Part shown: positions 34,076-41,448 of the stretch, one piece after another
How the letters are laid out: each line of letters opens with the position of its first letter
Numbering within the stretch: position 1 is the stretch's first letter
Source: an uncultured Bacteroidales bacterium
Lineage (GTDB): Bacteria > Bacteroidota > Bacteroidia > Bacteroidales > Paludibacteraceae
Direction: 5' to 3'
DNA: 64,000 bases
NCBI GenBank assembly: GCA_946406195.1
Contig: CAMJJT010000010.1
Span: 1 to 64,000, forward strand
Made by a program: the position numbers and the translations under genes
Notes under the pieces: model-generated
Told to the model about the DNA's origin: nothing
The model's database searches: none
The model's input: the letters and a program-made list of their open reading frames with translations, nothing else

Positions 34076-35511
34076 TTGGCATCCTCTTATGCCTTACGAT
34101 GAGCGCTGCTCCCCGTTTGACGGTGGTAGCGGTGGTGGATGGAATGACGACGGAGAACCTCACTTTGCTGCGTCCTTTTTGGCAGCAAGGCGGGCTCCGG
34201 ACGCTGAGCGAAGAGGCTTTCCAGACGACGATTGCTTATCCCCATCTCGTTTATGGCGGTAATGAGACGACGGCTACGCTGATGACAGGCGCCACGCCCG
34301 ACCGAAACGGATACACCATGGATATCTATTTCCAACGTCAGGACCGCAAGCAGCACGCGATGTTAGAGGACGAGACTGCCCATGGAATCGGCACTTCGCT
34401 TCGTCTCTCGCCGCGCAACCTGCTCTCTCAAACGATCACCGACCGCTTACGGTTACTCCACCCTAACGCGAAGATCTACGCCGTGGGTATCCAACCGGAG
34501 ACCACGATCCTCTTGGCGGGACATACAGCCAACGCTTGCTGCTGGTTAGACGCTGCCACGCAACAATGGTGCACCACCGCCTATTATTCCGAGGGACTTC
34601 CTACAGCTGCCTATGAGCAGAATCAAAACGGACATATTGCTGCAATGATGGCGCGTGAATGGTATCCTCGCATGGATATTATCACCTATTCGCACCCTAC
34701 TGCGCAGGAACGCAAGAAAGGATTCTCCTATGCCGTGAAGGATGTACTGTACCGTGCGCCGGAAGCGAACACACTCGTTATTGACTTAGCCTTAGAGTTG
34801 CAAAAACAACAGAAGATGGGCACCGACGCTACGCCGGACCTGCTGATGCTCCAACTCCATGCGCTCAGTCCCAAAGCCGAATCGGATCACATCACCTCTG
34901 CGGAGCAAGAAGATATATACCTTCGTCTGAACCAAGACTTGGGCTTTCTCATGGAGCAGTTAGACCGTCGTATCGGACGGGCTAACTATCAGTTGCTGGT
35001 GGTGGGACGTCCGATCTTAGGCGCCTCTATGCAGGCGATGAGAGAGTTGCAAATACCTGTGCAGCAGTTTAATGCCGACCGTGCCGCTGCGCTCACCGGA
35101 ACCTATCTCATGGCGCTCTACGGACATGAGCGATGGGTAGATGGCGCCTACGGACAGTCGATCTATCTCAACCGCACGCTCATCGAGCAAAAACGCTTGA
35201 ACTTAGAGGCACTTCAACGCCAAGTCTCTAATTTCCTCATGGAGTTTGAGGGTGTACAGATAGCGATGCCGGGACTGGATGCCATGAGGTATCCGCTGCT
35301 CGGTTCAACCCTCTGCAAACGTCATACGGGCGACGTAGTGCTTATGCTCCAACCCGGGTGGCAACTCATGCAGGACGAAGAACAAGCGGTGGATAGGGTG
35401 ATCGACGACAACCCTACCTCGCCCCTCTTCCTCTGGAGCGGTACGCTACGCCCCATGCCGCAACAACCGCTCACCGCCACCGATGTCGCCAACTTGATAA
35501 TTGATAAATAA
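34045..35511 (+). CDS. alkaline-phosphatase-superfamily protein
   Basis: A 488-residue exported protein. After the signal (ending near TMSAAP) comes VVAVVDGMTTENL (metal Asp) and YGGNETTATLMTGATPDRNGY, the nucleophile region of PafA/phosphodiesterase-like enzymes. The exact nucleophile (Thr) is an inference, and the C-terminal metal-binding His residues are hard to place, so it may be a divergent or inactive member. It starts inside the 3' end of lnb (31-bp overlap). The final residues (LIIDK) are encoded by a heptameric repeat. Confidence 0.72.
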   Translation: MRKTYLYSTIIGILLCLTMSAAPRLTVVAVVDGMTTENLTLLRPFWQQGGLRTLSEEAFQTTIAYPHLVYGGNETTATLMTGATPDRNGYTMDIYFQRQDRKQHAMLEDETAHGIGTSLRLSPRNLLSQTITDRLRLLHPNAKIYAVGIQPETTILLAGHTANACCWLDAATQQWCTTAYYSEGLPTAAYEQNQNGHIAAMMAREWYPRMDIITYSHPTAQERKKGFSYAVKDVLYRAPEANTLVIDLALELQKQQKMGTDATPDLLMLQLHALSPKAESDHITSAEQEDIYLRLNQDLGFLMEQLDRRIGRANYQLLVVGRPILGASMQAMRELQIPVQQFNADRAAALTGTYLMALYGHERWVDGAYGQSIYLNRTLIEQKRLNLEALQRQVSNFLMEFEGVQIAMPGLDAMRYPLLGSTLCKRHTGDVVLMLQPGWQLMQDEEQAVDRVIDDNPTSPLFLWSGTLRPMPQQPLTATDVANLIIDK

Positions 35512-35547
35512 TCGACCAATGACCAACGACCAACGACTAACGACTAA
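35495..35547 (+). repeat. 7-bp tandem repeats across a gene end
   Basis: Two TGATAAN heptamers inside the 3' end of the phosphatase gene, then five YGACYAA heptamers (35513-35547) in the gap before the DUF4494 gene. Confidence 0.9.
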
Positions 35548-35559
35548 ACACCAAATAAT

Positions 35560-35976
35560 ATGATTTTTCACGAATTAAAAGTACATTATGAGCGCCAGAC
35601 GGGTGAAGACAACCCGGGCAAAGTAAAAGAGATCTACCTCGTGGACGGCGCAGTCAGTTTCGCGGATGCGGAAAACTGCCTCATGGAGGAGATCAAACCT
35701 TACATCTTCGGAGATTGCGAAGTACAGAGCTGCAAGCGTAGTCAGTTCTTTGAGGTCTTCCCGAATGAAGGCGGCGCTTACTGGTACAAAGCGCGCGTAG
35801 AGATGATCACCATCGATGGAGATAAAGAGACGCGTAAGACACAATCCGTCCTCGTGCAGGCAAACATGCTCGACGACGCAGTCTTCGCCCTCAAGCAAGC
35901 CATGGGTTCCTATGATTGTGAGCTAATCTCCATCGCCAAAACAGGTATCATGGATATCTTGCATGCCGTACAATAA
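35560..35976 (+). CDS. DUF4494 protein
   Basis: A 138-residue cytosolic protein of the Bacteroidetes-specific DUF4494 type, recognised from the strand pattern LKVHYERQTGEDNPGKVKEIYLVDG and the ISIAKTGIMDIL C-terminus. Function unknown. Its stop codon shares a base with the next start (TAATG). Confidence 0.82.
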   Translation: MIFHELKVHYERQTGEDNPGKVKEIYLVDGAVSFADAENCLMEEIKPYIFGDCEVQSCKRSQFFEVFPNEGGAYWYKARVEMITIDGDKETRKTQSVLVQANMLDDAVFALKQAMGSYDCELISIAKTGIMDILHAVQ

Positions 35977-36806
35977 TGCCTGTTCAATTTGACATACGAG
36001 CCATCCTGAAGAGCAAAGCGCCCAAGGCGCACGTGCCTGAATTCCTGATTCGGTACCTTGAGCGAATCACGCATATCAAGGAGATGAACGCTTTCCTGCG
36101 TCGTCATCCCGATGCAAGAGATTATGAGTTCATACGCCTTACTATCAGTGAAGAGCTCAGATGTTCTGCTTCCATTGAAGGGACGGAAAATATCCCTACA
36201 GATGACCGACCGGTGATCTTCGTCTCTAACCACCCGCTTGGTGGACTGGATGGAATGATCATCGCGCAACTCATCCATGACCATCGCCCACGACCGCTCA
36301 AGGTGATCGTTAATGAACTGCTGATGTTCATGGAACCGATCGCGGACTTATGGGCACCCGTGAATAAAGTAGGTCGTCTCACCCGTGAACAGGCGGCGGA
36401 GCAACAACGCATGTGGGAATCCGAGAGCGACGTGCTCTCTTTTCCCGCTGGGGCTTGCAGTCGACTCCAACGTATCAACCATGAATGGTTGATCCAAGAC
36501 CTTGAATGGCAGAAGAACTTCATCCAGCGTGCCCGCGAGTACAAGCGCGACATCGTGCCTATCTATTTCGAGGGACAAAACAGCCGGTTCTTCTATACCT
36601 TGGCGCTGCTCCGCAAATGGCTGCATATCAAATTGAATATAGAGATGTTATACTTGGTGGACGAGATGTACGGCGCACGGGGTAAGCACTTCAAAGTGCA
36701 TGTCCTGCCGCCTATCCCTTACACCACGTTTGATAATTCGAAAACACCCAAACAATGGGCGCAATATGTAAAAATGCAAGTCTATCGATCATGGTCTAAG
36801 GACTAA
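35976..36806 (+). CDS. glsA: glycine-lipid O-acyltransferase GlsA-like
   Basis: A 276-residue PlsC-family acyltransferase. The active-site block is SNHPLGGLDG, a variant of the HX4D motif with one extra residue that I associate with the OlsA/GlsA branch; FPAGACSR serves as block III. Together with the next gene it would make glycine lipid (an acyloxyacyl-glycine), an amino-acid lipid known from Bacteroides. Assignment rests on the motif plus the neighbour. Confidence 0.8.
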   Translation: MPVQFDIRAILKSKAPKAHVPEFLIRYLERITHIKEMNAFLRRHPDARDYEFIRLTISEELRCSASIEGTENIPTDDRPVIFVSNHPLGGLDGMIIAQLIHDHRPRPLKVIVNELLMFMEPIADLWAPVNKVGRLTREQAAEQQRMWESESDVLSFPAGACSRLQRINHEWLIQDLEWQKNFIQRAREYKRDIVPIYFEGQNSRFFYTLALLRKWLHIKLNIEMLYLVDEMYGARGKHFKVHVLPPIPYTTFDNSKTPKQWAQYVKMQVYRSWSKD

Positions 36807-36834
36807 GGACCATCGACCAACGACCAACGACCAA
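36800..36834 (+). repeat. 7-bp tandem repeat between glsA and glsB
   Basis: Five heptamers of GGACTAA / CGACCAA fill the 41-nt gap and include the end of glsA. Confidence 0.9.
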
Positions 36835-36847
36835 ATAATTGTGAATT

Positions 36848-37777
36848 ATGAAACAAATTATACCTCCTGTTGACACAGCCCTCTTGGTTAGCGAGTTAGA
36901 GGGACATCTGTTACGTCCGTCCAATAAAGCGGATAATCTTATTTATGATATCACGGCACATGAATGCCCGAACATAATGCGTGAGATAGCCCGTCTCCGC
37001 GAGATTAGTTATCGTGATGGAGGAGGAGCTACCGGCAATGAGATGGACATCGATGAGATGGACACGATGGCCAAACCATACCATCAGTTGATCGTTTGGG
37101 ACCCTGAGCATCAGCAGATTATCGGTGGTTACCGTTACCTCATCGGCACAGAGGCGGAGATCCGGGATGGACAACCGTTCATCACCTCGGCGCATCTCTT
37201 CCATTATTCCGAGCGCTTCATTCGCGATTATCTGCCTCATACGATTGAGTTCGGGCGGGCGTTCGTCCAACCCATGTATCAGAAACGCGAGATGGGCGTC
37301 AAGGCTCTCTTTGCGCTCGATAATATATGGGATGGCATCGGAGCTGTGCTGTATAATCATCCCGAGGTGCGTTGGATGATCGGCAAGGTCACTATCTATC
37401 CCGATTATAACGTCACGGCGAGAGAGTTGATTTATGAATACCTGCGTCGGTATCATATGGGCGAAGAGGGGCTCTTTGAACCCTACCATCCTTTCACCAA
37501 TCATCATTTGCCGATTGAGGCGCCTTTCAGCGGCGACGACAAACAGGAGAATTATCATATCCTCCAGCGTGCCGTACGCGAGCAAGGAACGGTGATTCCG
37601 CCTATGTTCTCCGCCTATCTCAACCTCACCAACGATCTCCTTTTCTTCGGTAACGCGGTGAACGACGAGCTGGCAAATGTATATGAAACAGGCATCATGG
37701 TGGACATCCAAACCGTCTATACCGAAAAATTAGATCGTTATATGACGCCCTATAAGCAATGGTTAGAGAGCAAATAA
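36848..37777 (+). CDS. glsB: glycine-lipid N-acyltransferase GlsB-like
   Basis: A 309-residue GNAT-like acyltransferase of the OlsB/hemolysin group: YDITAHECPNIMREIARLRE, LIVWDPEHQQIIGGYR, and EFGRAFVQPMYQ (acyl-donor region). It would add the first acyl chain to the glycine amino group. Adjacent glsA supports the call. Its 3' end overlaps the next gene by 19 bp. Confidence 0.83.
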   Translation: MKQIIPPVDTALLVSELEGHLLRPSNKADNLIYDITAHECPNIMREIARLREISYRDGGGATGNEMDIDEMDTMAKPYHQLIVWDPEHQQIIGGYRYLIGTEAEIRDGQPFITSAHLFHYSERFIRDYLPHTIEFGRAFVQPMYQKREMGVKALFALDNIWDGIGAVLYNHPEVRWMIGKVTIYPDYNVTARELIYEYLRRYHMGEEGLFEPYHPFTNHHLPIEAPFSGDDKQENYHILQRAVREQGTVIPPMFSAYLNLTNDLLFFGNAVNDELANVYETGIMVDIQTVYTEKLDRYMTPYKQWLESK

Positions 37778-39171
37778 AAAAGGTACGCGCGTCTATCCCT
37801 GCGCATGTCACGCTCGTGTGCGTGAGTAAGTTCCAACCCGTCGAAGCGATCCGTGAAGCCTACGATGCAGGAGAACGCCATTTCGGCGAAAGCAGAGTGC
37901 AGGAACTGAAAGCCAAAATCCCGCAATTACCCGCGGACATCCACTGGCATTTCATCGGACACCTCCAGACCAACAAAGTGCGCGATCTCCTCAAACTCCG
38001 CCCGTACCTCATTCATTCCGTGGATTCGCTCCGCCTCCTCGAAGCCATCAACACCGAGGCAGCCAAACAAGGAATAACGCAAGACGTCCTCCTCGAAATC
38101 CACACCGCCAAAGAGACTACCAAAACGGGGCTGTTACCTTCTGAAATCGGTCTAATCCTAGACCATTGCCGCGACCACCTCGCGACCATTAGGGTACGTG
38201 GCTGTATGACGATGGCAACAAACACCGACGACGAGACCGAAATCCGCCGCTGTTTCAACCAAGCAGCGAGTTTTGCTCGCGCTCTAACAGGCGCAGCCGA
38301 TCTAACTTCTAACAGTGAAACGATCGCACAGGCAAAGCCTGTGCTCTCCATGGGCATGTCTGATGACTACCGGATAGCTATCGAATGTGGAGCCACGATG
38401 GTGCGTATCGGCTCCACCATCTTCGGCGAAAGAAATCTGTCAGGCGAAGCCGGTCTTACAGAGAAGCGGTCTGTCAGTGAAACGGTCTGTCAGGCGAAGC
38501 CGCGCTTACCCAAAGCTGTTTTCTTCGATCAGGACGGAGTCCTCTTTGACTCCATGCCATTCCATGCGCAGGCATGGGCGTACGCTATGAGCCATTATGG
38601 TTTGCCCTTTACCAAGGAGCAGACCTATCGTAACGAAGGGCGAACCGGTTCGTCAGTCATCCATGAGGTACACCTGAAGGAGTATGGAACAGAACCCTCA
38701 CAAGAACTGATTGAGGAGATCTATCGTCTCAAATCCGACACTTTCAACCGCCTCACCGGTGGTCAACTCCCGCCTTTTATTCCGGATATACAAGCGCTGC
38801 TCCGTTACCTGCACGAACAGGGCACACAATGTTGGGTGGTCACCGGTTCGGGGCAACATTCGATCTTAGATAAGCTGGAAGCTACTTTCCCTGGCATCTT
38901 CTCCGGTTTCATCACCGCCTATGATGTCACTCATGGCAAACCCGACCCGGAGCCTTATCTCAAAGCGTGGGAGCGTTGTGGGTTTGCCAAAAAGGAATGT
39001 ATGGTGGTGGAGAATGCACCGCTTGGAGTACGTGCCGGCAAAGCGGCGGGACTCTTCACGGTAGCGGTTAATACAGGCATCCTGCCCGATGAAGTGCTGG
39101 CTGAAGAGCAGGCTGACCTTGTTCTGCCGAATATGAAGACCCTTCTCACACGCTTACAGCAAGGTCTCTAA
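37759..39171 (+). CDS. PLP-homeostasis protein (YggS) fused to a HAD phosphatase
   Basis: A 470-residue fusion. Residues 1-230 are a PLPBP/YggS domain: VSKFQP with the PLP-binding Lys24, GESRVQEL, WHFIGHLQTNK, and LSMGMSDDY...VRIGSTIFGER. Residues 250-470 are a beta-phosphoglucomutase-like HAD domain: FFDQDGVLFDSMP, VVTGS, HGKPDPEPY and VVENAPLGV. Related repeat copies at the DNA level lie inside the first domain and in the linker. One attractive idea is that the HAD domain acts on pyridoxal phosphate or a related phosphate ester, but nothing in the sequence proves it. The 3' end overlaps a convergent HAD gene by 18 bp. Confidence 0.85.
   Translation: MVREQIKKVRASIPAHVTLVCVSKFQPVEAIREAYDAGERHFGESRVQELKAKIPQLPADIHWHFIGHLQTNKVRDLLKLRPYLIHSVDSLRLLEAINTEAAKQGITQDVLLEIHTAKETTKTGLLPSEIGLILDHCRDHLATIRVRGCMTMATNTDDETEIRRCFNQAASFARALTGAADLTSNSETIAQAKPVLSMGMSDDYRIAIECGATMVRIGSTIFGERNLSGEAGLTEKRSVSETVCQAKPRLPKAVFFDQDGVLFDSMPFHAQAWAYAMSHYGLPFTKEQTYRNEGRTGSSVIHEVHLKEYGTEPSQELIEEIYRLKSDTFNRLTGGQLPPFIPDIQALLRYLHEQGTQCWVVTGSGQHSILDKLEATFPGIFSGFITAYDVTHGKPDPEPYLKAWERCGFAKKECMVVENAPLGVRAGKAAGLFTVAVNTGILPDEVLAEEQADLVLPNMKTLLTRLQQGL
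38313..38512 (+). repeat. interspersed repeat copies in the fusion gene
   Basis: Three related copies: near 38313-38350, 38435-38465 and 38475-38512, sharing the core CAGGCRAAGCC and a flanking CAGTGAAACGRTC in the first and third. The first copy contains a perfect 8-bp stem hairpin, GCACAGGC-AAA-GCCTGTGC (38326-38344). All are translated in frame. Confidence 0.75.
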
Positions 39172-39870
39172 CTCCTTCAGCGAGCAGATTGTCTCGTATC
39201 GTGAATTTTCAATCTTGAATTTAGAATCTTGTATTCTTCTCTCGAAGAAGATGGCGTCTATCCCTGCCGCTTGAGCGCCCAGCACGTCGGTCGTCATACT
39301 ATCTCCGATCATCACCACCTCATGAGCCTGCAAGCCGCAGCGACGAAGGGCTTCTTCGTAGAATCGCACATCGGGTTTGTCATAACCGATATCCATGGAG
39401 ATATACGTATCTTCGAAATAATTCAAAATCCCTGCTTTCTCCAATCGGCTGCGCTGCAGATGACCGAAACTGTTACTGGCGGCAAACAACCGATAACCTT
39501 TCCCTCTCAGGTACTCCAAGATCTCTTTCGCCCCGGGCACCAAGGTATGGGTCTGACCCCATGCTTCACGGAAAGCCTGTTTGAAAGGCTCAACGGCTTG
39601 AGGGGGATAACCTGCCTTCTCGCAGAACTCTGCGGGATATAACTCCATCACTTCGGCTATCGTGTGCAACCCGTGCTTCGCCTCCGAGAACAACCGCCCC
39701 GAGATCTCAAAGAAAAGATCAAAGAGTTCGTCGTTGCGGGACAGAGCCTGTCGTTGGTCAATCATTTTTAATTGAGTATTACTCAATGCACCTTCAAAAG
39801 CCGCCCTGCAGCAGGGCACATAATCCAGCAAAGTATCGTCTATGTCAATAAAAATAGCCTTATATTGCAT
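39154..39870 (-). CDS. HAD-family phosphatase, YjjG-like
   Basis: A 238-residue HAD hydrolase: FIDIDDTLLDY (D9, D11), FAASNSFG motif II, YDKPDVRFYEEAL motif III and VVMIGDSMTTDV motif IV, with a helical cap, closest in style to YjjG house-cleaning nucleotidases. Residues 211-223 (RIQDSKFKIENSR) are encoded by heptameric repeat DNA near the C-terminus. No nearby promoter is visible immediately upstream; the best candidate lies beyond tRNA-Pro (40111-40141), which would make its leader antisense to the tRNA. Confidence 0.87.
   Translation of the reverse strand: MQYKAIFIDIDDTLLDYVPCCRAAFEGALSNTQLKMIDQRQALSRNDELFDLFFEISGRLFSEAKHGLHTIAEVMELYPAEFCEKAGYPPQAVEPFKQAFREAWGQTHTLVPGAKEILEYLRGKGYRLFAASNSFGHLQRSRLEKAGILNYFEDTYISMDIGYDKPDVRFYEEALRRCGLQAHEVVMIGDSMTTDVLGAQAAGIDAIFFERRIQDSKFKIENSRYETICSLKELETLL
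39202..39236 (+). repeat. 7-bp tandem repeat inside a HAD gene
   Basis: Five heptamers of TGAATTT / AGAATCT type, read in frame on the minus strand as part of SKFKIENS. Confidence 0.85.
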
Positions 39871-39886
39871 TTTTTCTCTTTAAAAT

Positions 39887-39917
39887 TTGCTCATCTCAAA
39901 AAAAAGCAGTACCTTTG
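39887..39917 (+). promoter_or_regulatory. tRNA-Pro promoter
   Basis: TTG (39887-39889), 20 nt, TACCTTTG (39910-39917), about 80 nt before the mature tRNA, leaving an unusually long structured leader. Confidence 0.85.
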
Positions 39918-39921
39918 CACC

Positions 39922-40013
39922 CGATTTCGCTAAATCGCATAGTCGGTAGTAGTTCTTATCTCTCGTTGCTCGAACGATTTACTACCCATTTTGCGAGGGC
40001 AAAACGGGTAGTA
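39922..40013 (+). promoter_or_regulatory. structured pre-tRNA leader with alternative pairings
   Basis: Segments A GGTAGTA (39945-39951), B TACTACCC (39980-39987) and C GGGTAGTA (40006-40013, the tRNA 5' end) allow A:B or B:C pairing; C also pairs with the tRNA 3' acceptor strand (40072-40078). B:C is extended by TTTTGC:GCAAAA (39989-39994 with 39999-40004) around a GAGG loop. A small CGATTT/AAATCG hairpin (39922-39937) precedes these. Confidence 0.65.
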
Positions 40014-40079
40014 GTTCAGCCCGGTTAGAATGCCTGCTTTGGGAGCAGGAGGTCGTGAGTTCGAATCTCGCCTACCCGA
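40005..40079 (+). tRNA. tRNA-Pro (anticodon TGG)
   Basis: A cloverleaf can be drawn: acceptor stem CGGGTAG (40005-40011) with CTACCCG (40072-40078), D arm around AGCCCGGTTAGAAT, anticodon stem CCTGC/GCAGG enclosing TTTGGGA with anticodon TGG, and T arm with GTTCGAATC. Discriminator A at 40079; CCA is not encoded in full. It has its own promoter and terminator. Confidence 0.95.
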
Positions 40080-40088
40080 CTAACCACC

Positions 40089-40129
40089 GCAGTATTTTTG
40101 CAATCCACCGCAAAAGTACTGCTTTTTTT
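40089..40129 (+). terminator. tRNA-Pro terminator
   Basis: GCAGTATTTTTGC (40089-40101) pairs with GCAAAAGTACTGC (40110-40122; one G:T) followed by seven T. Confidence 0.92.
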
Positions 40130-40141
40130 GCACATATGCAA
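40111..40141 (-). promoter_or_regulatory. minus-strand promoter overlapping the tRNA-Pro terminator
   Basis: Minus strand: TTG (40139-40141) in TTGCATATGTGCAA, 20 nt, TACTTTTG (40111-40118). Transcription would pass antisense through tRNA-Pro towards the HAD gene at 39870. Confidence 0.65.
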
Positions 40142-40151
40142 ATAATATGGC

Positions 40152-40187
40152 AAAAAAAACCACCGCGGCTCTCACGAGTGGCGGTGG
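40152..40187 (-). terminator. terminator of the surface-protein operon
   Basis: CCACCGC (40160-40166) pairs with GCGGTGG (40181-40187); on the minus strand the hairpin is followed by eight T. Confidence 0.9.
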
Positions 40188-40244
40188 CGGATATAAAAAT
40201 ATTATGAAAAATACCTCTCCTTTCGGAGGGTTTGGGATAAATTC

Positions 40245-41036
40245 TTATGGTGTAATCCTGAAACAACTGGGACAACCGTTAATACTTGGATCCGTATTAT
40301 CCGCATAGAATAAAGCCGTAAGCGTAACATTGGACGATGGCATCGTGAATGCATAATTAGCAGAGGAAGAGACTATTTCTGCTCCATCACTCCACCCATA
40401 GAAAGCGTAGCCGGTATTAGGAGTAGCCACTAAGTTCACTATGGTCCCTGCCGCTACTCCATCTTCATCACCAGAGCTTACTTCCACTCCCCCCGCAGTA
40501 GCGGTAGTAATCCTTCCATTAGCACCTGCTGTGAAGGTTAAAATAGGATCTGAAGCCACAGCGCCGGAACAGGAGGGAATATCTCCTGTAGTCGTTCCCC
40601 ATGTATAGTCAGTAGTTGTCACTTTACATACATATACTTTTTCTCCTATGTCGGTCGGAGATTTATAGTTCATCCAATTACTTTCTGTTGTAGAGCCATT
40701 AGCTGTACCATAACGAAACCGTATAAAACCTCCTCCTTTACTAAAGGCAGTTGTGATTCCCAGTTTCAAATATATAAATCCTGAAGATGTATTTTCGTAT
40801 ATGTGATGATCATTACTTCTCTGTGACACACTGCTGTTACATGCATCGCCACTGCTAAATGTGATGTAGTTTACATTATCAATATTATTAAACACCTGTA
40901 CCTCAAATACTTTATCTGTTCCAAGGTCGCTAAAATCAAAGTAATAGGTACCATCCGGCATATCAACATCCGCCCACGCATTTCCGCTCAACATCAAAGC
41001 GGCAGCAAAGAGGAGAGTTTTAATATTCGTTTTCAT
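40245..41036 (-). CDS. secreted protein with an InlB-like repeat
   Basis: A 263-residue secreted protein: signal peptide (MKTNIKTLLFAAALMLSGNAWA), a beta-sandwich-like N-terminal region rich in Ser/Thr/Asn, and a C-terminal InlB B-repeat-like unit (TPNTGYAFYGWSDG, TMPSSNVTLTALF). There are Cys pairs in both parts. It is the last gene of the giant-protein operon and starts 2 nt after the stop of the small TM protein. Function unknown; a cell-surface accessory is likely. Confidence 0.75.
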   Translation of the reverse strand: MKTNIKTLLFAAALMLSGNAWADVDMPDGTYYFDFSDLGTDKVFEVQVFNNIDNVNYITFSSGDACNSSVSQRSNDHHIYENTSSGFIYLKLGITTAFSKGGGFIRFRYGTANGSTTESNWMNYKSPTDIGEKVYVCKVTTTDYTWGTTTGDIPSCSGAVASDPILTFTAGANGRITTATAGGVEVSSGDEDGVAAGTIVNLVATPNTGYAFYGWSDGAEIVSSSANYAFTMPSSNVTLTALFYADNTDPSINGCPSCFRITP

Positions 41037-41038
41037 GA

Positions 41039-41413
41039 TTATTGCTTATTATTAAGGTTAATACTATGTTTTCTAACCGCGATATATGCGGCAAACAGAA
41101 CAGCAAAAAGCGCTAAAGGCCATGCATCGCCGATAGGGGAATTAGGGTCCTGATAACCACCGGTTTGTGCTCCCGGTCCAAAATCAGAACCCTCAGTCTC
41201 TCCATCTTTTTTTGCTCTTCGTGGTCCATTGGCTAAAGTGGTCGTTGTTCCCATGTCGCTTACTTCAGACGCTCCTACAGCTGTTACTTGCGAGGAATAG
41301 GAACTACCTGAGCCTTGCATTACCGAGGTGGATTGCCATTCCTGCTGTTGTGCCATGGCCGGCAGCGCAATAAGCGCCACCGCCATGATAATCATTACAA
41401 TTCTTGTTTTCAT
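41039..41413 (-). CDS. small exported protein with C-terminal membrane anchor
   Basis: A 124-residue protein: signal peptide (cleavage after LPAMA), a Ser/Thr/Gly-rich middle, and a C-terminal PIGDAWPLALFAVLFAAYIAV helix followed by RKH. The proline-glycine-aspartate motif before one hydrophobic helix and a basic tail has the layout of a C-terminal sorting signal (compare exosortase/rhombosortase-type tails), and short proteins with this ending recur beside large surface proteins in Bacteroidales. It lies between the giant protein and the InlB-like protein genes. Role inferred only. Confidence 0.7.
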   Translation of the reverse strand: MKTRIVMIIMAVALIALPAMAQQQEWQSTSVMQGSGSSYSSQVTAVGASEVSDMGTTTTLANGPRRAKKDGETEGSDFGPGAQTGGYQDPNSPIGDAWPLALFAVLFAAYIAVRKHSINLNNKQ

Positions 41414-41448
41414 ATCTTACATTCTTTAATTCCTTAATTCTTTCATTC

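Noticed and set aside
39944..39987. Second tRNA gene upstream of tRNA-Pro
   Set aside because: Only the acceptor-like GGTAGTA/TACTACC pairing and a D-arm-like start are present; there is no anticodon arm, so it is at most a remnant or leader structure.
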